Source: Atherinomorus stipes (Eukaryota > Chordata > Actinopteri > Atheriniformes > Atherinidae). Taken from it: 64,000 nt of DNA. This document shows positions 1 through 39,400 of this stretch, in pieces (the stretch's first letter is position 1; the number at the start of each line of letters is the position of its first letter). Under the pieces are notes generated by a model. That model did not search any database. It was not told where the DNA came from and was given only the letters and a program-made list of their open reading frames with translations. Where the stretch lies: assembly GCA_023101725.1 (NCBI GenBank), contig JALJCO010010476.1, positions 682,001 to 746,000 of the forward strand, read 5' to 3'. Made by a program: the position numbers and the translations under genes.

Positions 1-320
1 GCATGATTTCTGTATGGATGTATATGTAGAAACACCCAAGCTAAGTTAAAGCTGCAGGCATGTAAGGACCTGGAGACGAGGTGAAAGTGCTCTTGTCAGC
101 TCTTGACACTATTAATATTCTACAGAACAATATTTCCATGCATCAGAAAAGGGAGTTGATGTACAGTATGTAGTAAGATGATCCACAGGGCTGTAAAGAC
201 AGTGTATTTTTAACCATTTCCATCAGTTTAAAGCCTTTTCTTGAAACAATCTGCTTTTCAGCTAAGCCAGACAGCACAAAGAAGGTAAAGGTTGACAGGT
301 TGGCAATAGAGGACACTTAC

Positions 321-27313
<26,993 letters not shown>

Positions 27314-27320
<7 letters not shown>

Positions 27321-27351
27321 AACAACATATCCGAAGTAGTTTCCCTCTTTG
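27314..27351 (-). CDS. myo3b: myo3b candidate start exon
   Basis: 38 bp, acceptor ACTAAG, donor GTAAGC. The ATG at 27320-27318 has G at -3 and G at +4, a good vertebrate initiation context. It gives MDDVGDG, in phase with the two following exons. The frame is also open upstream through this exon. Chosen as start for context and phase; Met13 in the next exon is the alternative. Confidence 0.55.
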
Positions 27352-27475
27352 CTTAGTAAAGGAGTTAAATTATTAACAGACACCTGAGTGTGTTGTCCTA
27401 CAGACCGGAAGTGGTTAACCGACTAGCCACTATGGCCTTATACAGTCTTTAAAAGCATGTTTGCGTTGCACCTAC

Positions 27476-27550
27476 CTGCACAGGGAGCGATGGAGGAAAC
27501 GTCCACTGATGCCTGTCGGAGGATCGCATGCAACACTAACATCGCCCAGC
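27476..27550 (-). other. Candidate 5' exon of myo3b (noncoding or N-terminal)
   Basis: Bounded by acceptor GTTTCAG and donor GTAGGTG. In the frame leading into the next exon it is open (DVSVACDPPTGISG...), but no ATG was found in that frame. It may be an internal 5' UTR exon, or the 3' end of a first exon reaching to about 27600. Confidence 0.35.
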
Positions 27551-30303
27551 CTGAAACTGGTTGCTGATCCTCGGTGGTTTCCATCCAGTTACCGGTCCGC
27601 ACGCTACACCATTTTATTTCTTCTTTTTGCCTAATTGGCAGAAAACGGAGGCTTTGTGCTGCTACTGGTCATTATCCAAAGGGCCTCTCCTCTCATGAAG
27701 TCCAAACCAATTATTCTGCAAAAGCTAAGTCACATGGCAGTGAAACCTCTCTGCTATGAACTTGAGCTACACAGAGAAATGATTCAAACTCCCAGTAGTG
27801 CGCCTTCATTACAGATTCTTCTTTTCTTAGGACGGAGCCAAATCACTCATGCATCAGTTTATTGAATTGGTTAATTTCTCATATGTATGTATAGAGTTTT
27901 TGTTTTATTTTTGTTCAACAGGTGTCAGGATTTGTCTGAAGGCCATCTGATAAATTCTTTACTCCCAGATTTGAGCTCCATGGAACTGGGACCCCTGGTG
28001 GTCAGATAGAGGTATTTCATCTGCCTATAACAGCTATACTGCTTTAGCATCTGCAAACAGACTAAACTCCATAAATGTTTGAATGTCAATCATTAATAGC
28101 ATGTTTTTTGTTTAAAACTCTTTCCTCTCACCAGCATTCACACCAGATTTTCTGGGAATAAACTCCATCACATCTTTTTAAATGAATATATACGAGACAA
28201 AATTATGGCCTTTTTTGTGAAAGCAGTTCATTTTCTGAGGAACATTTATAAATTAAACAACAGCAATAAACAAACAACAAAATAGACACATCAGTGTGCT
28301 TATATTTTATTCACATATTTTACATTTTGCATTAAATGTCCAAGTCATACTTCCTGGTCAAACTCAGAAAGTTTGAGTCAGCACCTACAGTAATGTACTG
28401 TATTCTCTTTTCATTCATACAGGGAGAACACACAGAAGCTTTCAGTTACAATTTACACCCATTACTCATTGGCTATTTGGTTGCGGTCATTTACAAAGTG
28501 GGTACTGCAAAAATGAAAAGGAGAAACCTGGTAAACAAAAGCAGCATGCATGAAGTCAAAAAGAAGTTTTCTCAAGTGCTGGCTTGCTCTTTGAGGATTC
28601 CACAATGCAGCTTGATGTGGCCCAGCATTTCAAACCAGACAGCAGGGATATATCAGCTGTACACATTTTATTACTCTGAGAAGTTTATCTTTGCAGGCAC
28701 AACTGGATGAAATTTCCCCTCTTCCAGAAAGAAAGATGATAATCAGAAAATCAAGTAGCTAAGACACTTAAATAATGGTTGCTTAAAGGATGGCATGCAC
28801 AGTGTATAACGGATACTCAAGTCTGATAATCCTGAAATGTTGGAATGCAACTATAAATCACAACTAGATGATGCAGGAGTAAGAGATAATCGTAATAAAT
28901 TAATCTGTATTTCAGTTATGACTTGATAAAAGCTTGAGGAGGGAAAAAAAATTAACTGACAGCACAGAGAGATTAATGATTGGTGCTGACATCTTTTCTC
29001 AAAACCAACCTGTTTCACTGAGTTTCATATCTGAGAGAATACTTCGACAAACCTGATGTAATGCGTTTGCTCTCACTAGCACTCAATTTGTCAATGCAGC
29101 AGGACACCCAGTCTGTGCAGAGACATTTCAATGAAAAAATTTAAAAAAATAAAATAAAATAAAGGTATTTGAGGACCAGGAACAACGAAGCCAAGTCCAT
29201 TCAAAGACAGCACGTAGCAGTCGTAAAGATTCCATTTGAGTTTCTTATTCATAGCCAACCAAAAGCAAAAAGCTAAGAAAACACAGGACTATGAAACCTG
29301 TAAGTGGTGCCATGTAGCAACCACATACCTTATTATATATTAAAGTGAGTCTGAGTCAACATTCCCAGCCATCCACTGTAAACTCAAAGCACAACCTTAG
29401 AAAAAAACAAAACAAAAGCAACAACAAAAAGAAAAAAAGAAGAAGAAAAAAAACAAAGAAAGAAAAATCCCCACAAAAGTTAAAATTACTCACTTGGAAC
29501 TATGAGCAGCAGCATTTATTTAAATATCTAAAATGTATTTTAAACAGCAAAAACAAGAGAGAAAAATTCCTGAGGATGGATTGCAACTAGACCCAAAGAG
29601 AGATATTTTGCTTGTTGGCAAAGAAAAAAAAATCTCTTGTGTGTTAATGGGTGGATATGTCCTGCCTGCCATCACATGTCAGCAGACAATGAGTGCAGAT
29701 TGCAAGAACATCGCTACACTCATCAGGAGCTTGAAACTCATGCCAGCACAGCAGAGCACATTTTGATAAATAAAAGGGATATGCATTAACATCATTAATG
29801 TTGCAAAAAGTCATCAAACTCTGCAGGGATCTTCAGCGCTTCATGTATAAATTTACGTTGTTTGTTTTTTTTGTTTGTTTTTGTTTGTTTTTTTTGTTGT
29901 TTTTTTATGATTTTGTTTCTTTTTTAACCCAATAAATAAATAATACGGGCTTTTTCAGCCTGCTCCAAGTCAACTGAATTTCCGGGAGGAGTTTTTTGTT
30001 TGTTTTACTTTAACCTCATCAAATTCTGTTTTTCCTGTTGAAAACCACACAATTAATCACTTGAACACACGCACACACACCTGTTAATCTTTTAAGCATG
30101 ACTGTACACCAAACTTCACATTAACCAAAGCTGTGGCAACGATATCCTCACCAGATGTTTGTGCTTATCATGTTAAAAGTTCCCAAATATTTTGATAAAG
30201 GCAGACACAAACCAGGAAATAAAAAGAAATAAATTCTCCATCTTGGATTGAGTTGTATGTTTTGTTTTTTTTTTTCGTTTTTTTTAGTGGACTTTGGAAA
30301 ATC
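27551..30303 (-). other. ubr3 3' UTR plus short ubr3-myo3b intergenic region
   Basis: The ubr3 stop is at 30304-30306, and the myo3b start is 2984 bp further on. No other gene was seen. A minus-strand AATAAA at 28306-28311 is one possible ubr3 polyadenylation signal; several others occur, so the UTR end is unknown. The myo3b promoter should lie just above 27550. The 29400-29460 and 29850-29900 stretches are A-rich and T-rich simple sequence. Confidence 0.5.
28306..28311 (-). terminator. Possible ubr3 polyadenylation signal
   Basis: AATAAA on the minus strand, about 2 kb past the ubr3 stop codon and about 0.7 kb before the first myo3b exon. It is one of several candidates, chosen by position only. 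Confidence 0.25.
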
Positions 30304-30421
30304 TCAGAGTCCATTATAGTGAGGCCCCCATCGCTTGTTGATGTGATCAAAGGTGTGAGAAACCCACTGTTGCTCCAACACTCGATACCTCTCTTCACAC
30401 AAGAAGAGAGGCTTGCCACGG
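30304..30421 (-). CDS. ubr3: ubr3 last coding exon with stop codon
   Basis: 118 bp coding, acceptor CTCCAG. It encodes [19 protein letters not shown], then [19 protein letters not shown] and TGA (30306-30304). This is the invariant UBR3 C-terminus. Confidence 0.97.
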
Positions 30422-33400
30422 CTGGAGAAAAGTCAGAGGAGAACAATGGTGAGAGTGGTTTATTCACAGCAGCGCCTGATTTTAAAGGAACATTCATACT
30501 TTAAACACTTTATTCTAACACCAGTTTTTCATGAAAATACACTTTTTTTGTCGTTGGGAGTGACAAAGATGGAAAGGATCGGAATGTTTGGTGTTGCGGA
30601 GAGAAGCAAGACTAAGATGGTTTGGGCGTGTACTGAGGAGGGATAGTGAATATATCAAAGAAAGATGCTGAGGTTGGAACTACACGGCAAGAGGCTTAGA
30701 GGAAGACCAAATGTGAGATTTATGGATGCAGAGAAAGAGGACATGAAGTTAGCTGGCTTAAGAGAAGAGGATACAGAGTAGATGGAGGAAGATGATTCAC
30801 TATGGCGACCCCCTGAAGGGAACAGCCGAGAAGGAAAATATTTGTTTTGTAATATTAGAAAGATCATAATTTATTTTCTAAACAAATATTAACTTTAAAG
30901 TAACATAACATACAAACAGAAATTTTTGGGTGACATCATGATTCATCATATTGAATTTCCCTACTGGGATAAATAAAGTATTTTTCATTTAATTTAGTTT
31001 CATAATATGATAACTATATTCTTATAATGATATTAAAACAATTGAATGAAAAGTGGTGAATGTGATCACTATACATACACAACAGAAAAAAACTACACTG
31101 TGATAACAATAACGCTTTTAAGTTTATTTTATGTGTTGTCATGAAGATAACAAGCATGACAATTGTTTTTGATAATCTAAAATAAGTCTTTACTCAACAT
31201 TTAACTCTTTAAATCATTACATTTTCTAGAGTGGTAGCAACATGCTTCTGTAGCGCCCAACAACATGATCCCAAAATCTAAAAAGCTACCAATGAATGAA
31301 AAGGCTTCATTTAAAAAGTATGAGCATGTTCAAATTTCTAAATATGTTAATATACAGCTCATTGTGTAATATCATGTAGGTTTGATGTGACATACCGTAA
31401 ATCACGATCCTCTTCTCCATGAGCATCGAGGTAAACGGAGCCCCACAGACAGAAACGATGTCCACGAATGATGATGATAACTGAGGCATTTATCAGTAGA
31501 AATATGCCTGTAGCTGCGCCACAATGTTGGGAGTGCTACAAAGAAACAAGCAACAAATAAGCTTTGAAAAAAAGAGAGAACACTGGCACAAAGCTTTGTA
31601 AAGAGAGCTTGGATTCAGAAGTCATTTTGTCGACATTAAAACATTGGCCCTCACACAGCGAGCTTTAAAATTCCCCCAAAACAGCGAGATGAGCCCTCCT
31701 TGTTTCTGCATAAGTGATTCTTGTAAAAACCAAGGCTACAGAGACTGCTGCCCACTTAGCTCTGATTGATCTGGCCTAAGCTTGGCACCACCCACCATTT
31801 GCTGTCAGAACAGAGCATCAGATTTCATGGACACTTTAAAGACTATTAAAAACTTACTTTATTAAAACTTACCAAAACACATTCACAGACACCCTGCTGC
31901 TTGCAGCATACACCTTTGAGACAGACGAAAGCGCCACAAACGAGGCAGAGTGCAGGGTCTTTTGGCACCTTTTTGCAGGCTGTGCAGGCCTTTCTGTGAT
32001 AGTACTGGAAGATGATATTGTAATTGTCAGGTAGATGAAGAAGGCGAGGGGCTGCCCACTGAGGATCTTGGACCAGCAAGGTCTGCAGAGGATAAAAGAG
32101 ACAGAAAAATGTAAGGAAAAAAAAACTATTCAGTGACCACACAATCACTGAGTGCTGGCAAAAAAAATCTATTTTATTCGGCCTTCTTTAAATACAGATC
32201 GAGCAAGATGGCATGGATGATCAGCTACAGTTTGGTATGAAATTTTAGAAACTTATTCAGCTTTCACAGAGTAAATCTAGCCAGTATTTTCACCTTAGTT
32301 TTAATAGTGTCCTTCACTGGGATAATAATAAAAAATCTCCTGTGTAAAGATTCTGTCAGTTCAGTATAAAATGATATACAAGATACCTCATGTTTTCACC
32401 AAATGATGTACAACACCAAAGATAACTGCAGTAATAAACAATGAGGGCATGTACAGTAATATGTGATCAGAGCGACATCAGCAATGGACAAGCTGGAGTC
32501 ACTCTTGTGCATTAAAATATGTGCTTTGAATTTGTCAGTGCATTCTTTTTATTTGATAGCAAACTTGCTCCCTTCATATACTAACATAAACTAACTGAAA
32601 TTCCTTAACGTACCAGTGATTGCTCAGCATGCATCTGAGAAAGCCCTGTGACCTCAGTGCACCACTGTGTCACCAAGTCAAAGGCGCTGACAGGCCACTC
32701 CAGACATGAGGCACTGTGCACGGTGTTGGCAGGCTGCAAGGCTGAAGGTAGTAGCCCTAAGCACACAGACAAAGATGAAAACTCCTCTTCCTCCTGTGAA
32801 AAGACAAATAAAAAAGCAACTTGGTGAACTCTTTGAAGTCACCAACAGCTGGTAATGACTGTCTGAGTTATGTCTGCGTCATCTCAGATGATTTGCAGAA
32901 GCATCAGTCTCCAAATAAAATTTCATGTAGTTATAAGAAATCAAATGATCAAAGAAAGATGTGGACATTCTTGTTGCAAGGGTACAGAAGTAGTGATACT
33001 CATGATAAAACATACCAGACAGCCAGTTAGGTTTTCCCCATAGAGGTGATGCTGTAGAAGGCAGGAGAGGCGAAGGAAGGGCAGGCAGAACTGCTGGAGG
33101 CTGAACTCGATAGACTGTGGGGACCACACACTAGAGCTGAGCTGGAGAGGGAAACAGCAGCAACGCCTGATCAATAACCAGCTAGCAGCTCACTGATAAT
33201 ACAGTGATTTATATCTCCCCTGGAAATTAGTAGCGATATTAGATAATTGTCTCTCAGGGTAATGACAAATGTACAGTTAAAGAGAAAATGAACAAGAGTC
33301 AAGCAGAAAAGGGAGGGTAGAAAGAGAGAGCATGTGCTCCTCACAGCAGTTAAAGACACACAACGTAACTTTTAGACCTTAAAAATCTGTGTTTCTGACT

Positions 33401-36400
33401 CGTTTTGATGTCACACCAACATTTATTATGCGCATTTTCGAGCTGTCAGTGCCCAGAGCCGTCCCGGGGCTCGAAAACAGCACTATGTAAGATTCCCATC
33501 CGGGACGCGACCGTGACGTTGCAGCCGGCTATTGGTTGCAGCACCGCGTCACTCACTAGCAACCGGATGTAAACCAAGTATCAACATCGCGGGTGTTTTG
33601 AATGCGCATCATGTCGAATTCGGTAAAGAAACGCAGGAAAACATCACCGGAGGAAGAGAGGAAAAGAAACAGAGGAAGGGACAGAACAAGAGTCAAGATA
33701 AGACTGTCTTTTACTGGCTGGAGTGAGCTTACAGTACAGGTACGAACAAGATGGATGCTAGTTTAGCCGCCGATAGGGGGCGTGTCACTGAGAAAACTGC
33801 TGAAAGTTCCGTTGTGTGTCTTTAAACTCTGAAGGGCTAACAGTCATCTGAGTGGCTCACCATTGTCGCTTCTTCAGCATTCACCTTGTAAACGCTCTTG
33901 TCCTTTGAGAGTCCACTGATTACATGACTGAGCAGGGCTTCAAAACATTTCTCTGAACTTGCAGCATTCTGTAGCGGAAAATAAAGAACAAAGTTTTAAT
34001 AACTTAACAAGACAACAACGAAAATACCAAAACCTTCGCTTCACTATAACCGTCTCTTACAGTTTACGGAAAACTACCAGAGACTGCAGAACATGAATAC
34101 TAGGGATGGGCGATATGTTATCATCTGTGATATATCGTCAAAGAAGTTCCCCATGGTAATAATGTCTCATCTCACAATAAAAACGATAAATTAAATGAAT
34201 CAAGTTGTATTTACAGTTATTTATATCGTTAGTTTTGCTGTTTGCACCATCTCAATAAATGTCGAATTTGTTCTCATATTTCAGATTTGTTTGATTGGCG
34301 TGACCACAGTTTTGCAGAACAGATGTACTACTTGAACTTAATTGATGTAGTTTAGTGTCTTCTAGTATTATTTTAGGGTTCTCAAGACAGAATGTAGTGA
34401 TTGATTTATGATACAGATGATTAGGCTGATGTTTTTTATCGTCATTTATCGTTACTGTGTTAAAAACCAGAAATTATCGTGATACATTTTTTAGTCCATA
34501 TCGCCCATCCCTAATGAATACATTCACTTTTCAACATAATCTGTAGATGTTTTTATAGAAGGGAAACTAGTACATCTGCAAGGAAGTGCTAAAAAAAAAC
34601 AAACTCCAACTAATAAAGACATTAATCATTAAAGATTATTCTGTAATTTTCAAATTGTATGTTGAAAATGCTTGACTTGAGTTCAAACAGTCCTCTCACG
34701 TATAACAAGAGCTGCACTACAAAATAGCTTATGTAGAATTAAAAACAGCAATTCTATTGCTAGTGTAATATCTGATAAACAAAAGAGACATTACTGTGTG
34801 TTCTGGTAGAAATTTTAGAGATATATGCGCAGTATTTTATACAAAGGAAAAGCTGAAAGCATTTATCAAGCTGAGGGGGGTAGAATATAAAACAGCAGCC
34901 TTATCTCGACTGGTGTCTTTTGTCATAGATTTATAGGGGGTGAATTTAAAGTCCACAGATTTCCTTCCTCTCGGCTCTGATCTTTTTTCAGACTGCATCA
35001 TTTTCAGTTTAATTACTATAGCATTCAACCAGATTTGGATGCTGCTCATAATGTGGCTTTAAAGGGCAGCTTGTGAGAGCACAACTGTACGTGATGGTGC
35101 AGCACAAAGCTGCTAATTCACACATCCATTACTGATGGGAACATCTTAAACAGGAAGCTTTTAGCAGTCCGTCTTCTGCCATTAAAGCCAGACACTCACT
35201 AATACAGCTGTAGCAGTTAGTGACAGATAGCAAATTAATGCAACACTCTCCAACAATAACACATTTCCAGATAATGAAGATTGATACAGTTGACTGTGGA
35301 AATTGCACAAATGTTCTATACTGTTGTAAGCTGATTGTAAGGGGAAAAAATAAATTAAAAAACAGTTCAAAATATACTGCAGATACAATGAGCATAAGCC
35401 CATCAGTGTGTAAAGTCTGAGGCTTATATTATGTGATTTCATTTTACCTTCTTAAGTGCTCCAGAGGTGACCCAGGCCTGTCTTTCCTCTGAGCTGAACT
35501 TGGTTGACAGTGCAGCCAAAGCCTGAGTGAACTGCAGGTTATACAACATCTTGACCACACAGGTAAAGTGCTCTGAGTGGAAACAGAAAGTTACACCATG
35601 AATTCAAAATGGGAACAAAAATGACCCCTAAAGGAAGGCAGCTATTTAAACATAGCGTTTGGTCCCTTCTGTTTAGCATAAAGAGTCTCAGTGAACAGTG
35701 TCCGCAACAATTAACAGAGCTTTTCTGCTCGAAAATACAGCCGCAGAGATATTTAGGTTGGTCCCCCCCCCCAAAAAAAATCATGTTTCCCTTTGCAGCA
35801 CAAAGGTTGCTGACAGCTTCTGTTCCTCTTTGCTTTTTTGTGAAAAAGCAGACCAAGAGATACCATGTAAAAGATCACATTTGTGACTGATGGTGCCAAA
35901 CACCTGTGTATTTTGAGGAATACACATGTATGGTTTATGTCCTAGTTTATTAAGCATATTGATTCAAGTGCATCAGTCACTTAGTAAAATCTTTAAAATT
36001 GACCATTCTACACTTATCCGTGAAGCATTTTACTCTTTTAGACCACACTTTTAAGACTGGTTTGCAAGGGCCAAAGGGGTATTAACTAACAGGAGCTTTA
36101 TTTAGGGGGAAAAAAAAGGTCTACACATGTTACAAAAATCCTAAATGTCCCTGTCAACAATCCATTGTCAATGAAATGATCTTCCAGCCAGCTCTTCAGG
36201 AGAGATAATGTGCACACAAAGGAGCTCCAGCCCTCCCATCATCAGGGTTGTGTCTTCCCAATTGTCACAGCCAAAATAGCAACAGGGGCAAAGATAAGAG
36301 AAGTGGAATATATCTTCCCTGCACTCAACCTGGATTACAACAGATAATGGGGCTGCACTTACGAAGCAGCCACTGAGATGAGATGGCCCTTCCACTGTGG

Positions 36401-39400
36401 TGGGGTCAAGATGCTGTGAGAGTAACTGTACCTTTACGCAGAGGCTGTGGCATAGTTAGCACGAAGATAATGAGGAGAGAAGGGACATCTCGAAACAGCA
36501 TGGGGACCTCAGGTCTCTCTTCATCAAAGTCACTGTAAAAAATAAAACACAAAAGAAGAAACCAGAGCACTTTAATTCATAATATGTACTGTACACGGTA
36601 CAATGAGAGCATAGGCAGCACAAAACCTGAGGAGAAAAAACAAACATTTATATTTATATGGTGAATCTACCTAGCCTCATGAGACCATCCTGATCTCGCG
36701 AGCTTCAGCTTTTCACTCACAGATCAGTCTGGATACTTTCCGTTGAATAGAATTTGGAGCAGTTCACCAAAGGAACCAATCAGCATTGGCTGTGAGGCGG
36801 GTGTGACGCAACGAGAAGCGACATTTCAGTTTAAACAACATGGCAGCTTCAGTGGATGAAACTAGCGTCAGCATGGCTATCGCTCAAGTTTTATCAGAAT
36901 TACAGTGTATTTCTTCACTGAAAGAAGAGCAAAACACTGCACTGGAGGCTTTTCTCAAAGGAAAAGATGTTTTTGCTTGTGTTTTCGTCGTCGCTCTGGT
37001 AGTATGGCATATGCTTCATTGACCTGATTGGTTGATTTGGCCCGCCTATCGGCAACATAGGTGGTGATAGACAGATGCCTGATCCAATCAGCTAACCAGT
37101 ATTTTCGCCCCTTCCCAAAACTACTCTACTCTACTCTAAACTACTCTAACGGATGATTCCCAGATGGATATGCGGAGCAAATCCATCTGGCGGAGTCAGG
37201 TTAGAATCTACCATATGTTGGAAGAAACTGAACCAACACTCTAAAGTTGTAACTTTTCACGTGTGCACATGTGCCACCAACACATACTGCATACAGATTC
37301 CATTAGAAAAAAGACAACAATATAAAATCCACCTATGGTTCAAAGTTCTTCAGAAGTATTGTCACATCTATTCTTGCTTGGAAAATAATTGACAATTTAA
37401 TAAAAAGGGCATTTTACCCTTGTTTTTTGCCTATGCAATAACTAGACTGTAGCTTACAATACTAACTAAGGTGATTTAATAGTTCCTTTAAAAAAAGGTT
37501 TAAAAAATGTAATAATGTCTTTTGCACAAAAATATAAAATCTGTTTTCTATACATTTCTTTACTCTTATTGGTGTGGATGGGGCAAGAAAAAAAAATACT
37601 GCAGAAGCACAACAAAAGGCTGGATCAACACTCACCCACCTTTATTTCAATTTTTCATTCATGTTAAAATACACACCACAAGAAGACCACAATCAACCCA
37701 ACAAGTACGTTTTGAAATGCAGAAGCCGGAGAACTCAGAGAGAACCCACACATACAGGTAGTACCCAAAAAATTTGAATATCCTGAAAAAGTTCATGTAT
37801 TTCTGTAATTCAACTTAAAAGGTGCAATTTACATATTGTTTAGATAAATTATATGTGAAACAATATATTTCAAGCTTTTGTTTGTTTGGATGTTGCTGAT
37901 TAGAAGTTGCAGCTTAAGAAAACCTCAAATTCAAAAAGTAAAAAAATTAGAATACTGTGAAAAGCTCCAGTATTGTAGGCTCAGAGTGTCACAGTCTTAT
38001 CAGATAAGTAATCCACAACACCTCCATAAGTGCCCCAAGCCTTTAAAAAAGTCCCTGTCTTGGTTCAGAAGAATTCACAATCATGGGGAAGACTGCTGAT
38101 CTGACAGTTGTGCAGAAAACCATCATTGATTCCCTGCACAAGGTGGGAAAGACACAAAAAGTGATAGCAAAGGAAGCTGGGTGTTGTCTGAGTGCTGCCT
38201 CAAAGCACATTAATGGACAGTTAAGTGGAAGGAAGAAGTGTGGAAGAAAACGGCGTAGAAGCCGGAGGGCTGACAGCAACCTGGAGAAGATGGTCAGGAA
38301 AGGGCCATTCAAAAGTGTGGAGGACTTCATAAGGAATGAGCCTGTGAGCTTCATTAAGTCCAGCATGAACGCAGCCGTCTACCAGGACATTTTGGAGCAC
38401 TTCATGCTTGCTTCAGCAGACCAGCTGTATGGGGATGCAGACTTCATCTTCCAGCAAGACTTGGCAAATGCCCACATTGCCATAAGTACAAAATCTTGGT
38501 TCAACAACCATGCTTGATTGGCCCGCAAAGTCCCCTGACCTGAACCCCATTGAAAACATGTGGGGCATTGTCAAGAGAAAGCTGAATGGGAAGAGAGACC
38601 AAACAATAAAGAAGAGCTCAAGGCTGTGATTGAAGTATGTTTTTTCTTCCATAACACCTGAGATATGCCAGAAGCTGGTAGCCTCCATGTCACCCGGGTT
38701 TGCAGTCATTCAAGCAAAAGGGGCCCAAACCAAGTACTAAGTAGAGATGCAAGATTTTACTTTAGGAGGCCTGACTTTTTTGTATTTAAAGTCCTTTTGA
38801 AATTGATTTCATGCATGATTTCTAATTTTTTGAGTTTTAGAATTTGAAGTTTTCTTAGGCTTCAAGTCCTAATCAGCAACACCCAAACAAATAAAAGCTT
38901 GAAATATATTGATTTGCATATTATTTGTCTATACAATATGTAAACTTTTTCACTTTTTCAATTTTTTGGGTAGTACCTGTACATGGCAACTCAACACAAA
39001 GCAAACAGCAATAACTTCAATATATAAATCAGGCACTATTACATAAAGCACATCTAAATAGAGCTTTTAAATTCGGATAGCAAAGGTTTTGCAGTGTTTG
39101 TTATGACAAATTTACTTAACTAGTACCATAATCAAATGGCTCACTCCTTCTATCCTCTAGCATCCTTAATGCATCCCTGGTTACATATTCGTATTGTGTG
39201 CCATCTCCATTTACATGTCCTTTGTTCTGTTGATGTCCTCGTCTCCACTTTACACTCAAGAGGCTTCAGGGGTTTTGAACAAGAGAAGCTGCTCTTAAAG
39301 AATAATACCTTCCATTACCAAACCACTCACCACTTAATTCTTCTGTGCACTGGAAAGAAACCTTATAGGAAAGAGCTTTAAACCCCGTGTGGTGTTTATA

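Noticed and set aside
28336..28710. 124-residue plus-strand frame in the ubr3-myo3b interval
   Set aside because: No motif or splice context; the region more likely belongs to the ubr3 3' UTR on the other strand.
38083..38517. Intact Tc1 transposase gene
   Set aside because: The central region with the first catalytic Asp is deleted and the frame shifts before the final catalytic motif.
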